Of a DNA stretch of 64,000 nt, positions 44,112 through 55,700 are shown in pieces. Where the stretch lies: assembly GCA_033030425.1 (NCBI GenBank), contig JAUFSD010000012.1, forward strand, positions 1,488,001 to 1,552,000, in the 5' to 3' direction. Under the pieces are notes generated by a model that was not told the origin of the DNA, searched no databases, and saw only the letters and a list, made by a program, of their open reading frames with translations. Origin of the DNA: Verpa conica (Eukaryota > Ascomycota > Pezizomycetes > Pezizales > Morchellaceae). A program made the translations under genes and the position numbers. Numbering within the stretch: position 1 is the first letter of the stretch; every line of letters starts with the position of its first letter.

Positions 44112-47100
44112 ATGGCCTCATCTAGGCAAAAGTATATTCATCCTACTTCTTGATTGAATAGCTTTTTATGTTTAATAATAACATGGTGCAGTAACCGGGT
44201 ATGCCGCCAGTTTGCGAATACTGGTAGATGTACATATAAGGAGTGCAAGTTTTCCCACGAAACAGGATCCTCAAGCCGTACAGAACCTCAGAAGCTTCCC
44301 TGCCTCCACTTCCAAACTCATGGGAGATGCAGATATGGAGATAGCTGTAAGTTCTCTCACGATCCTAACTTACCAAAGGTCGTCCAAGACCTGAATAGTG
44401 CTAGTTCCCTATACCGTGGGTGGAGCCAGCTTCTGGGTAGTAAAACGTCCCTGGGGGCAGCTCGAGGCCCCCTCCAGGGTCTAACACCCGACCAAATGGA
44501 AAAGTTTTTAGACGATGCTTGGAAGATTCTCGAAATCGGCACTTCGGAGACGGTCCAGCAACTCATCGGGGACCTCGGTTCCGAGCGTGGGCTTCGCCGA
44601 ATTTCCCAGCTTGTGGAAGCAAACTTCGTCCCCGGATACTCACCTACCAGTCTTTCGTTTAAGAGACACTGTCTTCCGTTTCTAAAGGTCGTGGCACATG
44701 AAGAAATGCGAGCTTCATTAGTTTTGGAGAAGGAGGTGGGAACAATATTTAATTTTATATATGGGCCTGGGGGACATCGGGGGATCAGCTTTTTCACACA
44801 GGTTGCAAAGCAACTATCTCTCCTCACCCAAACCGAAAACCGGCAATTTATTGAAGATGCATTGCTCGCGGCAGCGTCGGCTTTGTTCAACACCTTGAAC
44901 TTGAACCAGGGTGCAGGAGTTCAACGAGAATTCAAGGATATAGCAGCCGCGTTGATCACACTCATCTCCGGACAAGAGTCAGACGACCCGTACAATTATA
45001 CTTTCCGCTCTGCCCATGATGAACTCGGTCGGATAAAGGTTCTCCTGCAAATGGCTGATGCGATCCCAAGTTCCACTTCGGCTTATAAGGCGAAGGAGAT
45101 TATTCCGAAGTACAAAGCCCGATTGCAAGTAGACTTTCCGGGAGAGCTTTCCCGTGAGGGCCCAAGGCATGACAACGACTTCGCCGATATTTCAAAGATA
45201 AAGATCCTCCCATCAAGCCAAGAGATCAGCTCTCACAGGAATGAATTCCTTCCACAGAGGTCACTTGATTATCCCCACCATCTCGAAGGGATATCTCGCG
45301 TCCTTGACTTCCAGTTTCGACTATTACGAGAGGATACTTCAGGACAAATTCGAGAAGCAGTGAGAGCTGTGCAAGATAATTGGAAGGAGCTAGTGGAGGA
45401 AGCAGATGGAAAGGGTAAAAAAAACCGACAGAGAAACTCAGGTTTACGCACACTGCTCTATAGGAATGCACATATCGAGAGTGTCAGATGTTCCCAGCGG
45501 GATGGTATTGTTCTCAGTGCTAGCTTTGATCAACCCTCGAGAGTTGTATCGTTGTCTACTAAGGAGCGGAAGGAGTGGTGGGGAAGGTGCAAATACCTTG
45601 CCATTGGTTCACTTTTATGTCTAGTCGACAGTTTTAAGAGGAGTACATTCTTGGTTGTTTGCGAAAGAATTATCAGTACTGCAGATCAGGCAAGACGACC
45701 TAATACTCCAGCAATGGACCCACAACAGGGTGTTCAAGATCTCGCCAGTGACCCGCAAAGAGCCACTATATCCCTCCGATTCGCTGGAGCTGTTACGGAG
45801 ACCGACGTTGAAAACGTATTTAAGAATGCCACTGGCGCCGGAGCAATCACGCAAGTGCTTGTGGAATTTCCCGGTCTACTATTCACATCCTTTGATCCAG
45901 TATTAAAATGCCTGCAACAAGTTTCGAAAACAGGAAACGTCCCATTCCCAAAATGGCTAGCCCCATCCCCAGTATATAGCTATCCTTCAGACCCGAATTC
46001 AAAAAATGTCCATGTTCCACCACCGCTATACATGACGAAACCTGGAGTAGCCTTGGATTTGAAAAGCATTACTGGGGGTGAATCTTTGACATACTCTATA
46101 TCGAAAGAGTTTCGGGTGGATGATCTGCGGCGGACAACTTCTTTGGACCACGGGCAATGCGAAGCTTTAGTTGCGAGCTTAAGTAGAGAACTAGCATTAA
46201 TCCAAGGGCCGCCGGGAACGGGGAAGTCGTACCTCGGTATTCAGATAGTCAAGGTTTTACTGGATAATAGGGAGCAAACTAAAATAGGTCCGATTATATG
46301 CGTGTAAGTGTCAACCCAGCTTATATTTACCAATGTTTCTTTAACCATGATCCTCACATTTTTTGTGTCATCTTTTTCAGGTGCTATACAAATCATGCCC
46401 TCGACCAGTTTTTGGAACACCTCCTAAAAGATGGAATCACAAAGATTGTCCGTATTGGGTCCCGCTCAAAGTCTGAGGAGGTAGCGGCACTTTCGCTGCA
46501 AAATGTCGCTCAGAAGTCTGAACGCACAAAGATGGAACGGTACCAGGTCGCAAAAGCAAGAAGTAATCTCGTGGAGGCTGAAAAATCGATTCAGGGAGCG
46601 TGCGGACAGTTGCTGAGCGCATACGATCCCAAGACTCTGAAAGAATATCTTAAGACAACACACCCAAGTGCTTTTGAGGATATATTTGGAAACGACGAAG
46701 ATGAAGGCGGATGGGTACGACAAACAAAAAAGTCACGGGGTAATCGATCTGGTACTCAGCGGGTAGTAGAGGACTGGATTGAAGGGCGTTGGCTTACGAA
46801 CCTAAATGCTCTTCCACAAACTAATCGCCCCATTGAACAACTACTCATAACAAGTGTCCTGGCTATGTCGCGCATCGAGAAGATGAAGCTATTGGAACAT
46901 TGGTACGAGGAAATGAAGGAGCTTGCAAGCTCCAAGCTACTTCAAGGGACTGAGGAGCACGCCACAGAGCGCCAGAAACTCAGCAGGCAGTACCAAGAGC
47001 AAGAACGCCGATGCCTTCAAGACAGCCATGTAATCGGAGTAACCACCACCGGCTTTGCGTCTCATTCAGACTTGATTCGTTCAGTAAATGCAAAGATCCT

Positions 47101-50100
47101 GATTTGTGAAGAGGCAGCGGAGGTCTTGGAAGCACACATTCTGAGCGCTCTACTTCCTACAATGGAGCATGCAATACTCATTGGAGATCACTTACAGTTA
47201 CGGCCGCAGATTATGAATCATGATTTCTCGATGGAGAACCCACGAGGTGGAGATGCCTATGGACTGGATACGTCACTGTTTGAGAGAACAGCTGAGGTCG
47301 AGAATTACGGCGGCAAGAAGTTCCCTATCGCGAGGCTGGATACTCAACGGCGCATGCACCCATCGATTGCTGATTTGATCAGAAATACTTTGTACCCCGA
47401 CCTCTGCGATTACCCGTCAACTGCGAAACACCCGGGTGTCTTGGGCATGGCTCGTCGATTATTTTGGATGGATCATAGGGAACCTGAGGCTGGTGCAGAT
47501 AAACTAGAGCTTATTCAAACCTCTCATGCGAATGAATTTGAAGCTGATATGGTGGTTGAGCTCGTACGGCACTTATCAAGGCAGGGTATCTACAAGAGCG
47601 GGGAGATCGCTGTTCTTTCTCCTTATTTAAGGCAATTGTTTGTCCTCCGACGAAAATTAGCTTCAATGTTCGATGTTATTGTCGGAGACAGAGACCAAGA
47701 ACAGCTAGATGACGCTATGAGTGAAGAGGAATATGAAGCTCCGGTTTTAGCCACTCCCGCGCAGCAGGTGAAGAAGGGCGCCCTGTTGAATGAGGTTAGG
47801 GTTGCCACGGTAGATAACTTCCAGGTAGGTGTCATTGCCCTTAACTTTTGTAATTACTACTATTGTGATACCAGCTGAAACTTTTTCATAGGGCGAGGAG
47901 GCGAAAGTTGTTGTCATCTCCTTGGTGAGAAGCAACAAAGAGAACAAGTGCGGCTTCTTGAAGACGTCGAACAGAATCAATGTACTATTGAGGTATGGAT
48001 GCCGTCGCTCCCAAGAGCTGTTAAAGTAATGTAACCTAATTATGGGGTTTAGTCGTGCTATCGATGGGATGTATATCATTGGTAACGCAGAGACATGTGG
48101 GCGCATCGAAATGTGGTCGAAGGTAATTAAAATGCTCGAAAAAGGGGGAAATATCGATAGGAAGTTGGAGATCTGTTGTCCGCGGCACCCGGACAAACAG
48201 GTATTTATTTCCGAGCCTGATGACTTCCATCTACTTTCACCTGAGGGAGGATGTAATGAACGATGCGAGTGGCGCCTCAATTGCGGTCATCCGTGCGTCA
48301 AGAAATGTCACTCAGAGATTCTTCACCAAAGTACCGTTTGCTTAGAGCCTTGTGATCGACTCTTCCAGCATTGCAGTCACATTTGTCCTAAACCATGCGG
48401 AGTAGCTTGCGGAAAATGCAATGTTCGAGTTCGAGGTATCATTTTGCCTTGTGGACATACGCCCTCATCACTTTTATGTCACCAAGTACAAGATTTATCC
48501 CAAATTCGATGTCGGAAGCTGGTTAGACGGAAGCTTTCAACATGTGGGCATGAAGTCGATATGGAGTGCCAGCAGGACCCACTCAACTACAGATGTACAC
48601 AATCTTGTGGAGCTCTACTACCTTGCGGACACCAATGTATATCAAGATGTACAGAATGCACAAGACTCCAGAATAGGGAGGACCCAACGACTGCTATCTC
48701 CGTTCATGGTCCGTGCAAGAAACCATGCGGGAGAAAATATACAAACTGCCCACACAACTGCATAACCCCATGCCACGGTACAGAGAAATGCCTACCCTGT
48801 ACTCAACGATGCGAAATCCGTTGCGAACATTCACGATGCGGAAAAAAGTGTACAGAACCGTGCGCCCCTTGCGCGGAACGATGCTCTTGGACGTGTGCTC
48901 ATCGTGAACGCTGCGAGATGCCTTGTGCTGTCCCGTGCAATATCAACCCATGCTCTGAAAGATGTGATAAGCAACTTGCATGTGGACACCAGTGCCCGTC
49001 TGTTTGTGGGGAGAGATGCCCACCAATTGACTTTTGTCAGGTGTGCGCCAAACAAGAAACCCAAAACAGAGTAGTAGACCTAATCATGTTCCAACCGTAC
49101 TCCGAAATCGACATCAGTACCGAACCAATAATTGTCCCTACATGTGGCCACTTTTATACCATGGAGACCTACGATAACATCATGGGTATGAAAAATGCTT
49201 ACAGGATCGATGAACTCGGTAGAATTCTTGGCCCAAGAGCCCTTGACGGAAGCGAGGAACTCAGAAGCGATAGTGACGAACCCGCAGAGAAGTTAGTTGT
49301 CAAGAATTGCCCGGATTGTCGAGCGCCCCTCCGAGATATCCACAGGTATAACAGAATAGTGAAGGTTGCATGCCTAGATGAATCAACTCGGAGGTTCTGT
49401 GCGAATTCCCAAGCGAACTACCTTAACATCTATCAGGAGGTTTCTGATGCCCAAGATCTGCTCGAGGCAAACCGTGGCGACTTTATTGCAAGGCTACAAG
49501 TATCTCCTAAGGTTGGGCTTCAGAATGGAAAGGTCCCTGGCCCCGTTCATGAACGAACTCGGAGGTCGCGCGCCCTAGCAACAAAGATTCAACGGTTTAT
49601 CACCACGGTCGCCGAAGAAGAACAACCGTACTCAAAAGTGCGCCAAATGGTGCTTAGTGCACAGAGGAGAAGAAACGTCCAAGGCACCTTCAGTGTAGAC
49701 AGCTCGGCCGTGCAGATGGGGTTCCGCTTGAAGAGCCAGAACTTGCTTCTTATGTTCAGATGGGAGAGTCTATGGGACATGCATATGATTGCAGCAAACT
49801 CCGCCATGGATTCCGCGTCGGTTACAACTATCAGAAAACAAATCATAAAGGAGCTATGGAACTTACATGGGCTGTGTTCAGAGGTCATTGAGGAGTGCCA
49901 AGCAGCAAGCTATGCAAAGTATGAAGCTGAAGCAAGACTACGCCGCGCACAGTTCTTTGCTCTTTATAGGCTCGAATTTCGAGTCCAACAGGAGTCAAAC
50001 CCCGGTAGCGCCCCACCTATACATGCGGGTTTCGATGAACAAGGTCGACAGGAGGAGGCGAAGAGCTTGGATAGATGCGAGCATCTATGCAAAACGCTTC

Positions 50101-50489
50101 CGGGGACTGTAGGACCGCTAAGAAACAAAATAGATGAAGCACGAAGACTTTTAGGAGGGAGTACATTCTATGCCGCTGTCTCCGCGGAGGAGAAAAGACT
50201 GGTTCACCTGGCAATGTCGGCAGAGTTTAGTTCTACAGGACGTTGGTATACGTGCGCAAATGGACATCCGGTAAGCCTATCGTTCTAAGGCTAGGATGAG
50301 TATCACTGACATCCTTCCGTATAGTTCACTATCGGCAATTGTGGGGCACCGAATCAAACTACCAGATGCCCAGAATGTGGGGCCCCAATTGGAGGGAGCT
50401 ATGGAAGTGGGCTTGTAAGTGGAGTCAGCAGTGCGGCGGAGTTTGCTGAACTAGACCGACAACTCGAGAGAGTAAGACTGGGTCGTTGA
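44112..50489 (+). CDS. NFX1/ZNFX1-type RNA helicase with CCCH, NF-X1 and RZ zinc fingers
   Basis: Six inferred exons (44112-44131, 44192-46303, 46381-47824, 47892-47992, 48053-50270, 50325-50489) close in frame to 2019 aa. Order: two CCCH fingers (C11-x8-C-x4-C-x3-H, then CLHFQTHGRCRYGDSCKFSH), a helical region, an SF1 Upf1-like helicase with Walker A GPPGTGKS (679-686), EEAA box (954-957), GDHLQLRPQ, RRMHPSI, a VDNFQGEEAKVVVISLVRSN motif V and NVLLSRAIDGMYIIGN motif VI. NF-X1-type Cys-rich repeats follow (CGHPCVKKCH, CSHICPKPCG and more). The last exon completes a C-terminal RZ-type finger (WYTCANGHP / IGNCGA / RCPECGAPIGG). Family knowledge: ZNFX1 and relatives act in small-RNA silencing and antiviral RNA sensing; fungal relatives are linked to RNA silencing. 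Start: the tiny first exon MASSRQN is typical. All helicase motifs look intact. Confidence 0.9.
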
Positions 50490-50499
50490 AGATAACTGC

Positions 50500-50699
50500 T
50501 AATTTGGTTTAATTCATACGTATGACTGGTGTTCGTTCATTTACTACTTTGTTTTTGATATTCATGGTATAATATATCATTTGTTGTGTAATTCTCTGCT
50601 ACGACGACCACATAACGTCTTTGGAGGGATGTAATTAAAGGGAGAAAACAACTTATCGGGCATGACCGAGATACACCGTTGCATACTGGCTGTATTCTA
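50500..50699. other. 3' flank of the ZNFX1-type gene
   Basis: Part of this (near 50560-50660) resembles the 3' flank of the CHAT gene (near 56440-56520): a run of short T-rich words followed by TAATTAAAGGGAGAAA versus TAATTAAAAGGAGAAA. It leads directly into the dispersed repeat. Confidence 0.35.
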
Positions 50700-51355
50700 T
50701 GCCGGGGGCGCCCTCCCGCATCATGATGCGACGCTAAATATGATGCGGCGCTAACAAACTTTAAATCACAGACATATTCATCTGCCTATCAGCAGACATG
50801 GGTAATATATTTATCGTGAATTCATTCTCAGGGCGGACGACGCCCTACTACAAAAACATCGGTAATTGCAGTTGGGAAATTTTCAAGAAAGCATGAAATT
50901 CTAATGTTTGCATAAGTGGTAATACTACGCAAATTGCAGTGAACTGTAGTTACAGCTCATTTCGCAGACATCGAGATCTTGCATAGTGTTTGTCATGGGG
51001 GGTCGGTCCCTCAGACTAACCGGGAAACCGCACCAAGAAAACGCCCCATTCCCCGGCCGGGTCGAATTTGCCCTTTAAAAGTTCCCTATTAACCTAAGTT
51101 TAACCTAATCAACTGCAGTGGGCCCAGCGGGGGGCCCCGCCGGTTATCCCCCCATTCGGGCGGTTCCTTCACCGAAAATAAAGTCCCGAGCCCGGGCCGA
51201 GGTGGGGTCTACTGGCCCAGAAACCGCCCCGAATCGCCCATGACAAACACTAATCTTGCAGGTCAGTTTTGAATCGCACCGGGCGGGGCTGTGCTGGAGT
51301 ATATCTTTTCTTATTCGTTCTACAATACGGTAAGGCCTAATTACAACCAAGCGAA
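50700..51355 (+). repeat. Dispersed repeat B/C family, copy B
   Basis: Shares with 56930-57775, in order: GCATCATGATGCG, CTAACAAACTTTAAATCAC, GAAAGCA, TTGCATAA, TAGTGTTTGTC, CTTGCAGGT(C/G)AGTTTTGAA, TCGCACCGG and TAAGG(C/T)CTAATT. Identity is modest. It contains a MITE at 50984-51252. The family lies just downstream of both large intact genes here. Confidence 0.5.
50984..51252. mobile_element. TA-flanked MITE inside copy B
   Basis: TAGTGTTTGTCATGGGGGG at the left and its inverted partner (CGCCCATGACAAACACTA) at the right, with GGTTTC/GGGAAACC-type similarity inside. 269 bp, GC-rich, no coding frame. A related left end occurs at 57112 (TAGTGTTCGTCTTGAGG). Confidence 0.6.
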
Positions 51356-51523
51356 GCTAGACAAAACATGACACATATTTCAACAGAGGCTTAGCTGGAC
51401 ATATTTCTACTGTGCCTTATTTTACCCCTTGGTCAGGGCAATAAGAAAGAGATTTGTACCTGGGCGCAGAAAAATGCACCTCTCTGTGACCTGCTCTGCG
51501 CCCCCCCAATGTGCGCTGCCATG

Positions 51524-51628
51524 TACAGTTGCACCTCGATATGCCGGATGTCAAGAATCCAGTGGATTCCGTACGGGATAGCAAGGGATCCGGGATATTG
51601 AGATTCGGCATAGCAAGGCACGACTGTA
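51524..51628 (-). mobile_element. Pogo/Fot1-like MITE, copy 2
   Basis: A 105-bp element with ends TACAGTTGCACCTCG and, inverted, TACAGTCGTGCCTTG. Its reverse complement matches the copy at 8510. TA lies at both borders. It is complete at both ends, unlike copy 1. Confidence 0.7.
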
Positions 51629-52732
51629 TTACCAAAATGTGAGGTGTAAGGTGGGAGCAATCATGGCATAGGGGCGAGGCAAAAGTTAATCGGGCGTAGA
51701 TGGCGCAGCCGGGTGCTAACGTTTTAGATTTATGATTTTTTCTGATGTTCTTGCAAAGTAGCCCTACGCTACTGAATCAATCAGTCATCACTACGCCAAT
51801 GACATTTTCACCATAATTGGTGCATTTCCATGGCTTACATGCATCTACGCAAAGCCCCCATACATTAAGCAATATTGATCGGTTGCCCCTGTACAAACAC
51901 TTCTTAGAAGCGTGTAGAGAATATACTGGGTTCCAGGCGGTGTAATCGTTAATTTCAGGCTTTTTTAGAATAGTATTGGTCTGTATCCCGGAAAACGTTT
52001 GTGCAGACCCAGTTTGTGGGTGCTAGCACAGTGCATTTTTCACCTGCTGCTCCCTGCTGTATATGTCTCGCTTCAACCTTACTACAAAGCTTTGGAAATA
52101 AAAGACCGCATGGGCATGATCTGCCTGAGAAACAGCAGAGAGTGATCTTCATTCACCACTAAAAATCAAGAGGGATAAATTAACAAAATTCTTCCACCCC
52201 CTAATACTAGGTTACTAATTTGTAATGAAAGGGAAAAAAGCTATACAGTAACAGTATGGTATGGAGTATCTAGGATGTACCAGAGAGAAATAGTACCAGG
52301 CCCTGATACACACGTTACTGTTATTTGATCGATTCATCGTGTCTTGTAATAATAGGGCAGTACTATGACTGTTTTGTCGTGTTGCTCAGAACTTCAGACT
52401 CGGCTGTCCAATAGTAAATATGGTGGCTCAGCATAGCCGCTGAGTTACAGGTGCTAACATAGCCACCGGGAAAGTATATATGGCACGCAAGACTCTGGAG
52501 ACCTCGTAACTGTCATCATCGATAAAACACTTCTACAAAAAACATATTGCGAATAGCAGTCTAAATTTTGCAATCTCCTGAACCTGGTAGACAAACCAGA
52601 ACATAAATCCTTTGGAGCCCGAAGAGCTACAATAGAAAGTCATTTCTGCGACTTCCTTGTACCGTGTAAAACATTCCCGGAAGATTACATATGATTGGTG
52701 GATTGAAGGCTAATTCTTGACCTACAGAAAGC
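51629..52732. other. Upstream region of the TPR-CHAT gene
   Basis: No gene is seen. No promoter motif stands out; the start codon at 52733 follows a short A-rich context (GAAAGCATGA). Confidence 0.4.
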
Positions 52733-55700
52733 ATGAACAGATCAACAAACATTAAACAGCAGCCTCAAGGGAGTGGGGGATACCTAATGAGACAGAAGCG
52801 CACTGCGGAACTCTATGAGGCTTTTGAGCTTATATATAGTATCAACACTATATTTCAAGAGGTGCTTCATACGGATTATTGTAATGACGTAATTGGGCTT
52901 GCCGAAGAGATGGGGTTCAACGACATCTTCTCCCGGGAGGAGATAACTTGTATCCTCGCTGAATTCATGTCAAATAGAATACCGCTTTCTAGGATGGAAA
53001 CAAGAGTATCAGTGGACTTGAGAGGGGGGTTGACCGCTGTATACACCCAAATAGCTGGTTACGGATTTCAGCGCGGAGAAGTACATCGCCTTCAAGAGGC
53101 ATCTCAGTTATTTCGTCGTTATCTACGGTTATACGAGATTCAGGACCTTCAGAGAGCCATCAAACTTACTGAGGAGGTATTGGCAGGAGTATCCGCGGAC
53201 AACCCACATCGGGCGTCGGTCTTGAATAATCTGGGCTGTCTTCTGTGCTGCCGCTACAGACACTTGAAATGTTTCGACGATCTTGAGAATGCCATAAAGC
53301 AACTTAACGAGGCAATAGCGGGAGGTCACAAAGGGAGTCCTTCTTGGGGAGCCGTGTTACGCAACATGAGCTTCCTCTTGTGTGTGAGAGATCAATATTA
53401 CGGGATCTACGGTAACCTTGACTACGCAATAGAACTGGCTGAGGAGGCGGTAACATCTGATCCAACGCCTGACTCTTATTCTTCAGATCACCTTGTCTTG
53501 CTGGCGACTAGGCTTACCTGCCGGTTCGAGCAGCAAGGAAATCCAGCGGACCTTGACAAAGCGATCAAACGATATAGAGAAGCTATATATGCATCCCCGG
53601 CAATGTGCCCTTCCCTAGAGATATTGAGCAGCCTAAGTGGCAGCCTATCAGTGAGATACAACCTCTTAGGAAACATCGAGGACCTTGAGGAATCAATCAA
53701 ATTCGCTGAAACGGTAGTGGAAGTACTCCCCCTAGACAGCTCCGCTATAATAAACCTGAGTAACTGCCTTTACGGAAGATACACACGGCTAGGGACCTAC
53801 GAGGACCTTGACAGAGCAATTAAACAAGGACAAAAGGTGTTGGACACAACTCTGACAAACGAAGCTCATCGACCACAGATTTTATCCTACCATAGTGTGT
53901 TCCTTATGGCGCGGTATAATAAATTGGGAATTCTACAAGACCTTCAGAGAGCAATTCAACTTTCTGCAGAAGCCGTTGAACTGACTCCACAAGGCTACCC
54001 TGAGCGATCACGGTTACTTGACACTCTTTCCTGTCTGCTTTTCGACAGGTATCAGCGGCTGGGAAACCCTCAGGACCTCAAGGAGATGATCAAACGAAGC
54101 CAAGAGGCAGTAGCATTAACCCCTCCAGAGAGTCCATATCGGCCGGGTGTGTTGAGCCACCTAGCCGACTACCTCCATACCCATTATATGAAGTCTAAAA
54201 GCTTGGAGGACCTTGAGAACCTCGAGAAGGCAATCGAGATGTGTAAGCAGGCAGTAGCAGCAACGTCAACGGGGAACCTCTTACGACCGCTCCGCTTACA
54301 CTCTCTGGGTAGGTACCTTTCAAGCAGATACATTCTGTTGGGAAATTCAGAGGACATTGAAGAGGCAATTGAACGAAGCAAAGAGGCGGTTGCAACAATC
54401 CCCGCCGACCACCCGGATCGAGGGCAACTTATAGGTGGCCTAACTATCCTTCTAAGTAGGAGATTCATTAGCGTAATAGAAGCGGAAATGGAATTAGGAG
54501 CAGCAGAGCAAGGACTAACTGTAGACGAATTCAGTCCAGAATTCATCTCAACCTTGCTTTACAAGTCCCCTGATAAGCACCTCCTAGCCAAAGACATTTG
54601 CTACCTTTGCACCATAAATGTATACTCTTGGAGTTCTACTACGTCACAACCAAGCGTACGGGCTAATGCAGCACGTGTTGCTTCCTTTTGTCTCTATGTT
54701 TTAGGCAGCATACTTAACGCAAACCCCAACCTAAAAATATCCATGGATTTGGGCTCTGGACCAATTCAAATGGATCGCATAACCTGCATTCAGGTAGCAA
54801 GTTCCCTCCTAGATGGTGTTGTCAAGTTATTCCCGCAGATAAGTCCACGATACCTAGAGCGGGATGATCAACAGGCAAAATTACTTCATTGTTATAATCT
54901 TGCTGCCACTGCCGCTGCCATGGGTTCTCTGGCAGAGAAGGGGCCTGCGCACTGCCTCAAGCTGCTAGAACTTGGACGAGGGAACATTCAGAGCCTTTCA
55001 ATAGACTGTAGAAGCGATTTATCGGAGCTTCGAGAGGAAAGACCAGATCTTGCCGGTAGATTTAATCGACTCCGAAATGAGATTGACTCTCCAATGAAAG
55101 GATCCGACGAACTCTCCTATGAGAGAAACCACGATAGAAGAGTGCAAGCTGCGCGCGAGATTGACGAAACACTAGCGTCCATCCGAAACATACCTAAGTT
55201 TGTGGGATTTCAGCTCCCACCTTCTCCTGAATATCTCATCATGATGGCACGGGAAGGTCCAATTATTACTATTAATTGCAGCTACTTCTACAGCGAAGCA
55301 TTAATTGTATCATCTACTGGCATAAAAGCATTGCCACTCTCGAGCCTTAAGTACAGCAATGCTATTGAGCAAATGACGGAATTCAGTAAAAATATCCAAG
55401 GAAAGCGTAGTACTTATGTGGAAAGAAATAAGACCATAGGGTGTTTTCTTGTCTGGCTCTGGAGTACGGTTGTAGAGCCAGTGTTTAAGGAACTACAGTT
55501 CCACCCGGTTTCCGACGGAGAAACGTTACCTCGAGTTTGGTGGATTGGTACAGGACCGCTGACTACGGCACCATTTCATGCAGCTGGTGACCATTCCCCT
55601 AAATCAACTAACAATACCCTTTGCCGAGCTATTTCATCTTACACTCCAACAATTAAAGCTCTCTCATACGCACGTGAAGGAAAACTAGAGTTGCTACATG

